The translations under genes were made by a program, and so were the position numbers. Under the pieces are notes generated by a model. It was given only the letters and a program-made list of their open reading frames with translations, did no database searches and was not told the DNA's origin. A DNA stretch of 64,000 nucleotides from Daucus carota subsp. sativus. Taxonomy: Eukaryota; Streptophyta; Magnoliopsida; Apiales; Apiaceae. Below, piece by piece: positions 12,601 through 24,842 of this stretch; position 1 is the stretch's first letter, and each line of letters begins with the position of its first letter. The stretch spans positions 2,133,131 to 2,197,130 of the forward strand of contig NC_030381.2 in assembly GCF_001625215.2 (NCBI RefSeq). The letters are read 5' to 3'.

Positions 12601-13003
12601 GGTTGGTTGTCATCCAAGGGTGGTTGTGGAACGTATCTGAGCTTAGAGCTTAGATGTCAATGGCAAATTCATAAAAAAGGAAAGTTATAGTTGATTATTA
12701 CTTATTGGAATGTAAGTATGTAAGCTGACTTTGTTTTCATTGTTGGTTAACTTGCACAAAATTCTTTCGTGACAGGATGGTGTAACATGCTTGGCATGGC
12801 TAGGTGGTTCCAGGTATATTGCAAGTGGCTGTGTTGATGGAAAAATTCGGATATGGGACAGTCTTTCTGGAGATTGTGTGAAAACCTTAACCGGGCACTC
12901 CGATCCCATCCAGTCCCTTGCAGTATCTGCTGATCTGCGATTTATTGTTTCAGTTTCCATTGATGGGACCAGCAGAGCATTTGAAAATTCACTAGGTCTT
13001 TGA
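6644..13003 (+). CDS. WD40-repeat protein, angio-associated migratory cell protein (AAMP) type
   Basis: Eleven coding exons join in phase to give 394 residues: 6644-6728, 6806-6853, 7069-7110, 7958-8077, 8237-8382, 8453-8600, 8694-8777, 9134-9249, 9376-9434, 10233-10341, 12776-13003. An acidic N-terminus (about residues 1-50, rich in D/E) leads into WD40 blades, for example LASGSLDGTVQVWD, IMAGSEDSTVWLWN, ICTGADDATLRIWN, TGSKDNSVHIVN, ATGSMDHKLIIWD and IASGCVDGKIRIWD. Order, acidic head and length match the conserved eukaryotic AAMP family, a scaffold; plant function is poorly defined. Each repeat keeps the GH...WD spacing, so the propeller looks intact. Intron 10 is 2.4 kb and repeat-filled. 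A constitutive gene is likely but not shown. Confidence 0.9.
7700..7881. mobile_element. Stowaway-type MITE, degraded
   Basis: Right end ACAGAGGGAGTA at 7872-7883 with a TA next to it; left end TACTCATTT near 7698 is decayed. The interior matches the copies at 24298, 44512 and 48442. It lies in intron 3 of the AAMP-type gene. Confidence 0.6.
10342..12775 (+). other. Long repeat-rich intron 10 of the AAMP-type gene
   Basis: At 2434 bases this is by far the largest intron of the gene. It holds AT-rich filler, a MITE-like stretch near 10720-10920 (GCCAACCCCATCGGAGGTGCTCT at its right, in part), a 'TTGCAACCT'-rich repeat near 11165-11300, and a short perfect hairpin at 12530-12618. No coding exon was seen inside. 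Confidence 0.6.
12530..12618 (+). repeat. Short inverted repeat (hairpin) in intron 10
   Basis: CTTGGATGGCAACCAACC at 12530-12547 pairs with GGTTGGTTGTCATCCAAG at 12601-12618: 18 of 18 positions pair, one as G-U, around a 53-base loop. It could be a MITE remnant or a small-RNA foldback. Confidence 0.7.
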
Positions 13004-14564
13004 AAAATTCACGCAAAGTAATTTCCTTGATGGGAATTCAAAACCTTAAATTCTAAAATGGTTGCGGAGATTTTGGCTGGGGCTACTGGTTAATTCGACT
13101 GTCTAAATATGTAGCTATGTAGTTATATCTCTTGATTTATAGATAACTTGTTACAGTGAAAATTTGAAAATTGTGTATTAATTTCTGTCGTTGCAAAGTG
13201 CAACAATTGCTTCCTTTCCTTTGCCGGTAGTTGGTACTTGGTACTTGGTAGACAATGGTATGACTGGATATTAGTTGACAACTTATATAACGCTAGTTAA
13301 TTTTGATTGTTTTATATTACATTTTTATATTATTTTAATAATTTTAATATATGATATAATATAATCGTCAGGATTGTTTATTTATATATTTGAAAATTAA
13401 TATTATAAATTTCAAATTTGATATATTTTTGGTGGAAATCAAATTTTACATATTTGTATGAATATTCTTTATTATATACAATTGTTTATATTAAACTGAA
13501 CTGAAAATATTGATGTAGAACGAGTGATAAAAATTAACTTAACATATTAGATTATGAATTAAAATTATATTTGATTAGTACAATTTAATAGAAACCGATA
13601 TTGGTATTTTATAAAAGATAAATTTAATACTATTTTTAACTTGATTTTTTTTTTTGAAATAATTCGGACTTGCATTAGAAATGAGGTTATATAATACTTT
13701 TGCAATGATTTTTGTAGCTTTGATTTTGAAAGAAAAAACTTACTCCCCGTGTCATTTTTAATTGTCTCATTTGTAAAAAAAACACAGATAAAAAATATTA
13801 CATTTGTAAAAACACACTTAAGAAAAAAATTAACTGTAGTAAGTTGTTTTCATGTATGTTTTTATTTATTATGCGATTAAATATTAACGGTATATATTGA
13901 TGGTAAAGTTTGAAACTAAATAAATATGAAAAAACACGTGTAACTAGTATTGGAACAAGAATGAAAAAATTATTTAGAAACAAATTTTTTTTTCAAATGT
14001 GACAATTGAGGGAGGGTGTAGAATTTTTGTTTGTTAAATGAGTTTCGCTTAAAACAAAAGCAACACGTACCACGATCCTCAAATGTTTTGGACTTTTTAG
14101 ATTTCCAAAATCTGAATTATTTAATTTGTATACCCTCGTCTGCGTCCGAATGTGCCAAAATCCAAAATCCAGTGAGGTAACCCTAAAATCAAGGTATTCA
14201 AGATCATACTTGGTGTCAGTTACCAAAGTCACCGGATCAGTATCAGAAAATCATTTCCTTAATTAGCAATTAGCATCAGAAAATCGAGGACAAAACATGG
14301 AAAAATAAACAATATAGCCTTACTTCTCAGCTTCAACTAAACGAGGTATTTATAAATAAAATGTGTAACACAACATGGTTAATATATTATTATGTTTATT
14401 TAATCCATTGGGTGTCAAAATATGGGTGAAGCTTTAAAAACTTCGTTTACTTTTATTCTTTGCTCGTGTGGACACGCGTGTCACATGGCCAGCTTTGGTG
14501 TATTTGTTACCTGTGTCACGTTGCGAGTCATGTAACATCACGAATGTGACATAATAGTTTGTTA
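13004..14564. other. Gene-free AT-rich region downstream of the AAMP-type gene
   Basis: Contains the 3' UTR of the AAMP-type gene to about 13200, then very AT-rich DNA with only short random ORFs. No transposon ends could be defined. Confidence 0.6.
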
Positions 14565-15405
14565 TTCTAATTTTGTTGATTTAATAAATACTATATTAAT
14601 TTAGAATTTATATTACTGGTGAGAAATTATATTCATATTTTTATAAAAATAAAATTGTACATACACACATATTATAAAAGCTCAAGTAATTTTGACAGTG
14701 TCCATCGAAATTAGCATTTTTTGTAGTAGTGATATCGAGCAGCCTGAGGTCCTAAATAATTTACAAAATATACCCTACAAGCTTATTACGAGATTAAATT
14801 TACTTATTTTTTACAACCGGAAGCATCCATGTTAACTTTTTAATGAATATTATTTCCGAAGTACATCTATTTAGAGTAATTTATACTTTGCACCCTAAAA
14901 GTTTAAGCGTTTTTTCGATTTGGTCTCAAACAAAATTTATTGTCAAAACACACCCTAATGTTTAAAAACCGTTTTAATATGCACCTCTTTAACCATATTC
15001 TGTCAAGTTGATCGTTAAAATTAACTGCTGCAAGAGTAAAATTGTAATTTTGTGGACAACCTCCTATTGTTTCTTTCCATACAAAATTATTGTTTATGTT
15101 TAGGTCCAATCATCTATGTAGCCGACTCTGTTAAAAATATTCAACACGAATATATATCCGCGTGTTAGACTCGATAATATTCTGAAAATTTTACATATTT
15201 CTTAACATAAAATAAATATCAGAATATTCATACGCATGTATGAGTGTGAATTCTCGGACACGAATTCTTAACGTAAAACGAAAAATCGAAATAATACAGC
15301 CGATCACTGAATTAGATCGTCATTAAACAAGAAACTCATGGGAGTGGCTAATAACAGCAACAGCTGCGACATGCATACACATTACACATGCAAGCCTGAG
15401 ATCCT
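14565..15405. repeat. Duplicated ~840-bp unit, copy A
   Basis: Begins TTCTAATTTTGTTGATTTAA and ends with ACATTACACATGCAAGCC. It aligns along its whole length with copy B at 15413-17443, with scattered substitutions. No coding capacity; origin unknown, possibly an old non-coding repeat. Confidence 0.85.
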
Positions 15406-16149
15406 ATATTAATTTTCTAATTTTGTTGATTTAAAAATACTATATTAATTTAAATTTTATATTACTAGTGAAAAATTATATTCATATTTTTATAAAAATA
15501 ATATTATACATACTTACATGTTATAAAAGCTCAAGTAATTTTGACAGTATCCATCGAAATTAACGGTTTTTGTAGTAGTGATATCAAGCAGCCTGAGATC
15601 CTATATAATTTACAAAATATACCTTACGAGTTTATTATGAGATCAAATTTACTTATTTTTTACAACCGGAAGCATCCATATTAACTTTTTGAATAATATT
15701 ATTTCTGAAGTACATTTATTTATATATAGAGTAATTTATACTTTACACCCCTAAGTTTAAGCATTTTTTCGATTTGATCTCAAACAAAATTTCTTATCAA
15801 TATGCACCTTAATGTTCAAAAACGCTTCGATATGCACTTTTTTGACCATATTCTATCAAGTTGACTGTTAAAATTAATCATTGCAGAGATAAAACTGTAA
15901 TTTTGTGGACAACCTTCAACAGGTTCTTTCCATACAAAATTATTGTTTATGTTTAGGTCCGATCATCTATGTAGCCGCTTTGTTAAAAATATATAACACG
16001 AATATATGTTCGCGTGTCAGACTCGATAATATTATTAAAATTTACATATTTTTCAACCAAAAAATAAATATCAAAAGTATGAGTTTGAAGTTTCGGACAC
16101 GAATTCTTAACATAAAACGAAAAATCGAAATAATATAACCGATCACTAA

Positions 16150-16968
16150 GTGGGCGTTTGGCAATAGGACTTCTGGGCTTAAAAGCCTGGAATCCCACGT
16201 CCACTTTTTCTGCTCTGCGTTTGGCTAACATTGGAAGCACTTAAGAACAGTAAAAAAAGTCAGAGAAAAGAAGCTACAAAGTCCGGCTTTTTTCGGACCT
16301 TAACTTCTGCTTCTTTAGCTTCCTCTTTTTGTTTATTTTTCTTCTTGCTGTTATTTCATATTATCTCCATCCATTAAGTGATTGAATATAATTTTTTTTT
16401 TATTTTAAATTTTTATCTTCAATTTTATGAAATACTCAAATATATTAATATTATATATTAATATTTATATAATTTTTTAAACACACTTATGGATCATTTA
16501 AATAGTTAAATATGAGACATTGTAGTCATTTCAAATCATAATTTCACTTATTTAAGTTATTGATATTGAATAAGTTAATAACCGAAGTTTGGTTAAATCT
16601 TTTCATTCATTCCTGAATTATATTTTTAATATAATCTTAAGAAATAAATAAATGAAATTTATAAGAAAATGAGAGACAAAGCATACCAAAAACCTTTTTT
16701 TTATATAAGATAAATATTAATCTGATCTAATATTTCCATCAACTTTTCTCAATTTATTTCGTAAATATCAAATAATTATATTACAAACCTACGAAATTAT
16801 ATCAACTTATAAGTTAACTTATCCAAACACTTATAAAGCTTATAAGTCACGGTATCCAAACACTTGTAATAACTTATAAGTTCAAACCAACCTATCACTT
16901 TTAATCCACTTCTTTATTTTGAGCAAATAGCAATAAATCACTTTTTTTAAACCCAGCCAAACGGCCCC
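16150..16968. mobile_element. PIF/Harbinger-like non-autonomous element (819 bp)
   Basis: Ends GTGGGCGTTTGGC and GCCAAACGGCCCC form terminal inverted repeats. TAA at 16147-16149 and 16969-16971 is the 3-bp target duplication expected of PIF/Harbinger (Tourist-like) elements. Copy A of the surrounding repeat carries the unfilled site, reading CACTGAATTAGATCG. No transposase ORF. Confidence 0.85.
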
Positions 16969-17015
16969 TAAATTAGATCGTCATTAAACAAGAAACTCAT
17001 GGGAGTGGCTAATAA

Positions 17016-17395
17016 GAGCATCTCCAACCATGAAGACCCCTTGGCTAAAAGATGAGTTGTCATGCCAAAAATAAAAAATTTAGCCAACCACTTCAAAAAT
17101 TCACACTCCAACCATAGTGACCTGTTGTCTATAAATTTAGCCAACCTCCTATGGATGGCTAAATTTGTCGAACCTCTACAGACCTGTAAAAAATCTGTAG
17201 GGTGATTGCACATTATTTATTACCATATTAAACTGATATATTCTATTTATAACAATCTAAACATTGATAACATGCTATTTTCAAATTATAGCCATCCAAT
17301 ATAGCCAATACCATCGAAGCACAATCTCTTACAGATTCAACAAATTTTACATAATGCGCTACAGGTCCAATTTAGTCAACGATTATAGCCAACTC
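17016..17395. mobile_element. Tourist-like MITE (380 bp)
   Basis: Starts GAGCATCTCCAACC and ends ATAGCCAACTC; TAA at 17013-17015 and 17396-17398. Copy A has the empty site GGCTAATAACAGCAACAGC. Terminal repeats are diverged, but the TAA duplication and empty site fix the ends. Confidence 0.75.
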
Positions 17396-17443
17396 TAACA
17401 GCAACAGCAACCACATGTATACACATTACACATGCAAGCCCCA

Positions 17444-18718
17444 TAACATATTTGTCAGCGGGGATGACTTTTACCACAAAGTTGCTTGTGCAAGCAGATT
17501 TAACGTTACATCAAATTCATGTACGATGAGTTGAATATGCAAGCTCTTTATAAATTTCAAAAAAAACTAATTTTCCATTTTCCATTTTCCATAACTACCA
17601 AACGAAGCTGAAAGCTGCGTAAAACAAGCAGGCAATTAGGTAACAAGTTGAAAAAACATAATGTGTTGATTTGTTAAAGACCAATTGAAATGAATGGACT
17701 TATTAGTTTTTGTTTTGGTAGATGTGAAAATTCATGTTTCCACATGTGACATGCCAACGACTTACTAGTTTTTATTCATTGCTTTGTAAACCCTTAAGAT
17801 CTTCGTATCAATATTTATATAATTTGTATGCAAATGTAATGATGATGATGAATTAAATAGTCTTAAATTATTGTGATCGTATCTTGGGATCATTTTTCTT
17901 CTCTTTGCAAGCATATACACACACAATAGTACAAGATAAGCAAGTTCTCTATCTTTTTAATATCTATTTTTTCTCAATGAGATATATTTTTGATATTGTT
18001 GAAATTTAAATAGTTGGGACTTCACTTTCTTTCATACTCATCAATTATTTTAAAAATTGACAAATTTTAAATGTTGATAATTAATCACATCATTGCTCGC
18101 CGAATTGAGCGAGCCTCCAATTATTTGATTAATAATCTAATTAATTTCTAAAAATTGATAATTAAATTTTATTTTCTTTCTTACTTATCAGTTATTCTAA
18201 AAATTGGTGATTGATACCAGTTAATGACGTGACTCCCCATTAAAATGATTTAACCTCTGATATTTCAATTAATCATGTGGATAATTTCTTGTTAATTCGA
18301 TTAATTCTTATTCAATACTCCAATAATCGATTATTTCTAATTCGTGCTTTTTGCAACACCGAAACACAAAAGGGATACATGAGTATTTTTCAAATTATAA
18401 AAATTAACAAAATGCTACTAATAAAACTCAAATATAACATTATATATACTTGGAGAAAACAAGTCGATAGTTCAGTGATTGATTTTTAAAAACATATGAA
18501 TAATTGAGTTGAAAAACAAATTATGTGAAAGGGAGAGGTAAATGTAACCGTGTCGTAGTAGCTAAATAACACCCTTTCCCACTAAACTTGTAGTATACTC
18601 CACTTATAAACACGTACTGCCGTCTATATATGCAAAATCAACCACTTACCACCTCAAACTTCATCTCTCTCTCGTATGAAATATTAATCTCTCCCAGTCT
18701 CTCTCTCAATCTCTCCCG
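17444..18718. other. Upstream region of the phospholipase gene
   Basis: AT-rich, no gene seen. A possible TATA (CTATATATG) lies near 18623, about 95 bases before the ATG, followed by a CT-rich leader at 18660-18717. Confidence 0.5.
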
Positions 18719-20291
18719 ATGACAATCGGTCTAACACTTCCCCCGCAGAATCTAATCACGTCCCGAACGCGGTGTGACCGAAACTCACCTCTCCAGCCCA
18801 CAGCCAGCTGTAGTTCCAGTTCCACCACAACATTCACGCACAAACATCTCTCGAATCTCGACAAGCTTCTCGGAAGAAAACACGACACGAACACGACACA
18901 GTACGAAGAAAATAGCGCTCTCATTTCTCCCGAAAAAAAGAAGCGAAAATGCGTCCTCGAATCTCTTAATTTATCGAGATTATGGACGGATTCGAAGGCC
19001 GCGGTCGAAGAAGTGTGTCCGCTACAACTTAACCGTCTCCAACGGTTGTTATCGGTATCGAATTCGGGGCAATATTCGCCGAGAAATGTTTTAGGAAGCC
19101 AGTGGAGAAAGTACCACGGATGTAACGATTGGGAGGGCTTGCTTGATCCGCTTGATCAGAATCTTCGTCGCGAGATGGTTCGGTACGGTGATTTTATTCA
19201 GGCCGCGTATCATTGTTTCAACTCCGATCCCGCCACGTCAGCTGATGAAATTCCAGCTGTACGCCACGTGGAGCTTTTGGATAAGTCGTATAAGGTGACG
19301 AAAAATCTTTATGCCACGGCGTCAGTAGGGTTGCCTAAGTGGGTTGACAAGGTGGCACCGGATCTCGGGTGGATGACTCAGCGGTCCAGCTGTATCGGTT
19401 ACGTGGCAGTTTGTAATGATTCAAGGGAGATTGCGAGGATGGGGAGAAGAGATATTGTAATCGCGCTTCGCGGGACTGCCACGTGTCTCGAGTGGGCCGA
19501 GAACATGAGGGATTTGCTTGTTCAAATGCCAGGTCAGCATGATCGTGGCAAAACTAAGTCAAACCCTAAAGTCGAATGTGGCTTCCTAAGCCTCTTCAAA
19601 AACCTCTGGGCCCCACATACCAAGTCTTTCGGATTCGGTAGTTAGTGAAATTCGAAGACTTGTGGAGATGTACAAAGGTGAAACCTTAAGTATTACCATC
19701 ACCGGCCACAGTCTGGGAGCCGCCATGGCTCTCCTCGTGGCCGATGAATTAAGTACATCCGTACCCGACGTACCACCGGTCGCGGTATTCTCCTTTGGCG
19801 GTCCTCGTGTAGGAAACCGAGGATTCAGCAACCGTTTAGAATCCAAAAACGTTAAGGTGTTACGTATAGTGAACTCACAAGACGTGATCACCAAGGTTCC
19901 CGGGATGTTTGTCAGCGAAAGACTCGATAAAAAACTTCGAAAATCGGGTGCTTGCGGCGTGCTCAATGTGCTCGACAACACGATGCCATGGGCTTATTCG
20001 CACGTAGGGACCGAACTCCGACTCGAAACAAAAATGTCACCGTTCTTGAAACCCGATGCCGATGTCGCGTGTTGCCATGACCTCGAAGCGTACTTGCACT
20101 TAGTAGACGGCTTCTTATCGTCGAATTGTCCGTTCCGATCCGATTCGAAGAGAAGTTTAGTTAAATTGTTAGATGAACAAAACTCTAATGTCAAAAGATT
20201 GTATACAAACAAGGTGAAAGCCTTGAGTCTACATCCGCGAAAGGAGTTGTTGCGAATGTCTAGTGTACTAGCAAGTCCTACGTCCTCTTAA
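18719..20291 (+). pseudogene. Class I phospholipase A1 (DAD1-like, PLA1-I gamma type) with a one-base frameshift
   Basis: Intronless lipase gene. Frame 1 starts at ATG 18719 and stops at TAG 19643-19645; the rest of the protein continues in another frame from about 19599 to TAA at 20289-20291. Reading across the A5 run at 19598-19602 as A4 restores one frame of 523 residues, the family's usual length. Both halves are conserved: a Ser/Thr-rich transit-like N-terminus, the core from HGCNDWEGLLDPL, the lipase motif GHSLG with the nucleophile near residue 331, the [10 protein letters not shown] segment with the probable catalytic Asp, and the conserved His in [15 protein letters not shown]. Relatives release fatty acids from plastid galacto- and phospholipids, feeding jasmonate synthesis. 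As written the first frame lacks all catalytic residues, so this is a recent pseudogene, an allele, or an assembly error. An ATG at 19662 could start the second part, but it would lack the N-terminal domain. Confidence 0.85.
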
Positions 20292-21214
20292 GTCGGAAAT
20301 TGACTTATAAGTTGTATATATATAGTTTACTCTTAAGACGATGCTTTGTAATGAAAGCAAGATGTATGATCATATACACAAGTTCTACATTTTAAGAACT
20401 TAATTCAATTTTTTGTGAATTGGTTTCGTATTTTTTGAGAATCGCAATCCAAACATTTTCCAAGTACCAGAATTCTGCTAAGATGTTAAGGAATGGTTGT
20501 TTTGAAAGTTTGATGTGTCAACAAAGAACTGAGCTTAATTGGATATTGTTGTGATTTTGACACTGTTGTTTTAGTTTGACGAAACTGTGAAACAAGTGAT
20601 TTGTACGAAATAAAGACCTAACAACCAAGTTTTGTAGGGAAACAAGGGGTAAATTAATTGAAAGTATCCAAGGTGAGAACTGAGAAGGCATGGAATTTTA
20701 TTCCAGTCAGGTGGTATGTAGCCTGAAGTATTGGAAATTCACGTCAAGACTTGAGACCTGAGACTTGAGCCTGTTTACTTGATAAATTAAAAGCTAATTT
20801 AAAGTTAAAGTTAAGACAGAAATTAACTCAAAACCAAAAGTTGATGATACTAGCTTATAGCTCGTGCAAGGCACAAGAGCTTTTTAATTAATTATAAATT
20901 TTTTAAATATATTTTAAATGGTGTGAAGAAATTTGATTTATAAATAATAAATTAAATTTTCAATAAAATAAAATTCGAAATTATAATTTGTTTGTAAGTT
21001 AGAACTGTGGTAAATACATCATCACAGTCATTAATGGCTTCAAATAAACTATTGTAACGAAGCCATTCTTTTTATCGTATGTACCCTGCCTAAGTATTAA
21101 ATTTTTTCTATCAAATTTTAATATATTTTGAGTGGAATACGTTATTGCCAACTCTTATTATATTATATTTATAAATGTATTTTATATTAGAATTATTATA
21201 GTGTGATTTAAATA
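20292..21214. other. Gene-free region downstream of the phospholipase
   Basis: 3' UTR and AT-rich spacer. A degraded 'TAGCTTATAGCTCGTGCAAGGCAC' repeat near 20850 resembles the cleaner copy at 25621. No genes. Confidence 0.5.
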
Positions 21215-21340
21215 GCCCGCAAGGATTGGTTTAGCTGGTTAAAAAGAGGACATGTATCCTCTTGGTCACAGGTTCGACTCCCAAAGGTGGATTAGAGCCT
21301 AGCGCTATTGCGGGTTCCTAGGTTAAAAAAATAAAAAAAT
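21215..21340 (+). mobile_element. tRNA-derived SINE
   Basis: Pol III A-box-like TTTAGCTGGTTAAAAAGAGG at 21230-21249 and B-box GGTTCGACTCC at 21271-21281, spaced as in a tRNA gene, with an A-rich tail (AAAAAAATAAAAAAAT) near 21325. The body does not fold as a whole tRNA, so it is read as a SINE. Confidence 0.7.
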
Positions 21341-22362
21341 ATATAATGTGATTTAAATATTTTTCAAAAAATGTATATGGTTCTAAATTAAAATTGATAA
21401 ACATAATTTGTTTTTGAATTAAGAAAAGGAATCATAAACATGCAATAAGAAGGTTGAATCTATTTTGGATTAAGAAAAAGTTTTTGTATTTGCTAATCAC
21501 ATAAATCCGGCTTATTAATTTTAAAATATATTATAAAAAAATTGTGACGGTGAGATTTATATGATTCTACGAATAAAACTGGTAGGAAATATTTATTAGG
21601 GATTAAAAAAATCATATACACGTGAAAGACAAAATTTGTTTTGGATTTAGAAAAGGAATTATAAATATGCAAGGTGATATCAGTTGCCTTGTAGAACATA
21701 AGTTAATTTTCCAATCTAACGGTGCTTATTTGTTCAATATAAGATCCAACGGATGATAAGCTTTTGGATCAGAGGACCATGCGACCAAATTATGTCCCTT
21801 ACGCTTATTATATATAAGTATATTGCGTGATTCGAATGGTAGCGGTTGCGGGTTCTTAGGTTAAAAAAAATAAAAAAATATATAATGTGATTTAAATATT
21901 TTTCAAAAAATTTATATGGTTCTAAATTAAAATTGATAAACATAATTTGTTTTTGAATTAAGAAAAGGATTCATAAACATGCAATAAGAAGGTAGAATCT
22001 ATTTTGGATTAAGAAAAAGTTTTTGTATTTGCTAATCACATAAATCCGGCTTATTAATTTTAAAATATATTATAAAAAATTGTGACGGTGAGATTTATAT
22101 GATTCTACGAATAAAACTGGTAGGAAATATTTATTTGGGATTAAAAAAATCATATACACGTGAAAGACAGAATTTGTTTTGGATTCAGAAAAAGAATTAT
22201 AAATATGCAAGGTTATATCAGTTGCCTTGTAGAACAGAAGTTAATTTTCCAATCTAACGGTGCTTATTTGTTCAATATAAGATCCAACGGATGATAAGCT
22301 TTTGGACCAGAGGACCATGCGACCAAATTATCTCCCTTACGCTTATTATATATAAGTATATA
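21310..22362. repeat. Near-identical ~510-bp direct duplication
   Basis: Unit 1, 21310-21822; unit 2, 21847-22362. Both start GCGGGTTCnTAGGTTAAAAAAA and end ATATATAAGTATAT. Only scattered differences are seen by eye, so the duplication is much younger than the surrounding DNA. Each unit starts inside SINE-tail sequence, which may have seeded the event. Confidence 0.85.
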
Positions 22363-24297
22363 ATATACTTTTATGAATAACTTGCTTTTTTACTAATTCT
22401 TTTAAATTAATTAATTCATTACTCAAATAATTAACACATCAAATTTATTCGTAATATTATATTTTTATTAAATAATAAGTCATCTATGATAAAAAAAAAA
22501 TTAAAATATATAATTTAAGTTACCCGCTTATTACAATAATCATTAGTGAATCATTACTATTTTAAACTCATGTTGGGCAGGATACAGGGGCTATTTGGGT
22601 GAGTTTAAAATAAATGTTTCTTGTGTAAAGTAAAAAGGTGAAGCAGAAGTTAGAAACAAGTTAAGACTTATAAGTGATTAAAATATTTGGGAAAGAAATA
22701 GAAGTCCCGGAACAAATCTAGCATTCCTATCTTTTTATAGGTGCCTCTTGACTTATTACAAAATGGTACTAATAAGTGCTTCTAACTTGTAAACCCAGAT
22801 GTCGGGGCTTTTAAGTGGTAAAAAACACCTCAAATTAGGCAGATTACCCCAAATTCTTCTCCCGCGGTGATCAAAAACTGATCCAAATTTGGATGAGTGA
22901 ATAGTACCGAATTACTATCGATCCAAATTTGGATCACCACTATTCACTGATCCAAATTTGGATCACCTACTTTATTATAAAATAATGAATTTGTTAATTT
23001 TATATTTTTTGTTTATCGGACTAAATGATTATTAAAATTTAATTATTAAAATTTAATAATTAATAATTAATATTTTAGTCAAAACTTACACTAATAGGAA
23101 AGCAAATTTCATTAAAATTAAAAAGAGAGTACATTACATACATAAAATAAGTACATAAAATGCATAAAATAAATTACAATATTGGAAAATGACTAGAAAA
23201 CCGTACGATAAATATAACGTGTTGCGATTGTTGCCGGACCATCACGTTTTTGAAGTAAAAATATACTCCAAGATATAACTTAATTAATTAATTAAATATA
23301 ATATAAGTAGTTAATATTGATTAAACATTAAAATTAAGATTATATAATTTAATATAAAATTTATCTAATTTAATATAAAAAAAAATAATTTGGATCAAGA
23401 TTTAGATTATGTTGTTGGAGTTAGATCAGAAATTTGGATCAAAATTTGAATCAATTATGATCCAAATTTGAATTTTTGGATCACAAGTGCCATAGATGAC
23501 CTTAGTCTCCATGGTTGGTTGATAGTTGAACTAAATCATTAGCCTGAAACACCAGAGCTCGCATTGTACATGATGACTGTTAGGATCCGTTTGGATTATA
23601 GTTAATGATCTCAATTAACGAAAATTAAAATCTCAAACTTGTATTGGTGAGCCGGCCAAGGGTATTCATGACTCGGTCCTTAACTAACACTCGGCTAATT
23701 ATAAAATGAAATAGCGGGGTGCAGGGTAATTTGCCTCGCAATTTTACGCGGACCTATAATGTCAATATAAACCTTTTCTTTTTGTCAAAAGCTACTTTTC
23801 GTAAATAAGTACTTTGTCATGAATACTTCCAAAGGGGGAGAATGAGAACGAGCACTTGTACAGTTATGTGAATGGACTGTTGATAGTGAGACGGAATGAA
23901 TTACAGCTTTCACCTAAATAAAATACCTAACGACATTCGGCTTTTAATATTTTACTTAATTACTTAATTAAAATTTTGCTTTTGAGATGGTGATGGGTAA
24001 ATCGTAGTTTACTCTGGTGGTCTTTGTCGCTGTGCGTAAGTATTTGCTTCTACCTAATTTCTATGACGCATATGTAAATGTCAACAGATGAACCAGCAAA
24101 TTTTGATAATTTCTTCGTCTCATTAAACAAGTTTTCTCATTGGATGTTTTCGAAAAAACGAACTTTTGATTTATCATATTAATTTTAAATAATTATAATC
24201 AAACATTTAATGTTATGTTCATTTAATATTTATTATATAATTTTTTAAACTGAAATTGAAGTCAAAAATTTATTTTCTATAAAAAGTTGTGATAGTA
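22363..24297. other. Gene-free repeat region
   Basis: AT-rich with several decayed elements. A Tourist-like candidate at about 22584-22812 begins GGGGCTATTTGGGTGAGTTT and ends AAACCCAGATGTCGGGGC. Palindromic 'GATCCAAATTTGGATCA' words cluster at 22875-22970 and recur at 23455-23485, as though marking two ends of an element. No coding gene seen. Confidence 0.5.
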
Positions 24298-24538
24298 CTC
24301 CATGTCCCAGTCAATTGTATACGTTTCTTTTTCACTACTCGACACGCATTTTAAGGCTCTTATATAACATAGTTCTATAACTTATTTTTAAGATTTTTTT
24401 TCTGTATAAAAATATAAATGTTATATTTTTACAAAAAAAATCTTAAAAATAAGTTGCGGAACTATGTTTTATTATAGCATTAAAGTTCGTGTCGCGCCCC
24501 CGTCCGTCAATGTATACTATTGACCGGGACGGAGGGAG
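24298..24538. mobile_element. Stowaway-type MITE
   Basis: Starts CTCCATGTCCCAG and ends GGGACGGAGGGAG, flanked by TA on both sides (24296-24297 and 24539-24540). The interior (CGACACGCATTTTAAGGCTC...) is shared with the copies at 7700, 44512 and 48442. Confidence 0.85.
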
Positions 24539-24842
24539 TAAAAAAGATCATATAAATCGAGATCGAGAGGTCAACATCACTTTCTGATGACGAGTCTGAA
24601 AACGGTCGCAACAATCACAAATCATGCATAAGAGGCCAACTTAGGTTGTGGTCGGTGTTACAAGTCAACTGAAGCTGGGATTTCAAGTGATTACATAAGC
24701 ATCGACACTTGAGAAATGCATACACACGGAAAAAGAGTGTTATGGCCGGAGAGACGAAATTGCAGACTATTGTTACATTTGTTAAGACCGTCGAGCACCA
24801 GAGGATTGAATAACATCCATGTGTCAATAACAGCATCATATC

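Larger units (their letters stand above)
15413..17443. repeat. Duplicated unit, copy B, interrupted by two insertions
   Basis: Same order of sequence as copy A but with two extra blocks, 16150-16968 and 17016-17395, each flanked by TAA. Without these blocks the two copies are nearly equal in length. Confidence 0.85.
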
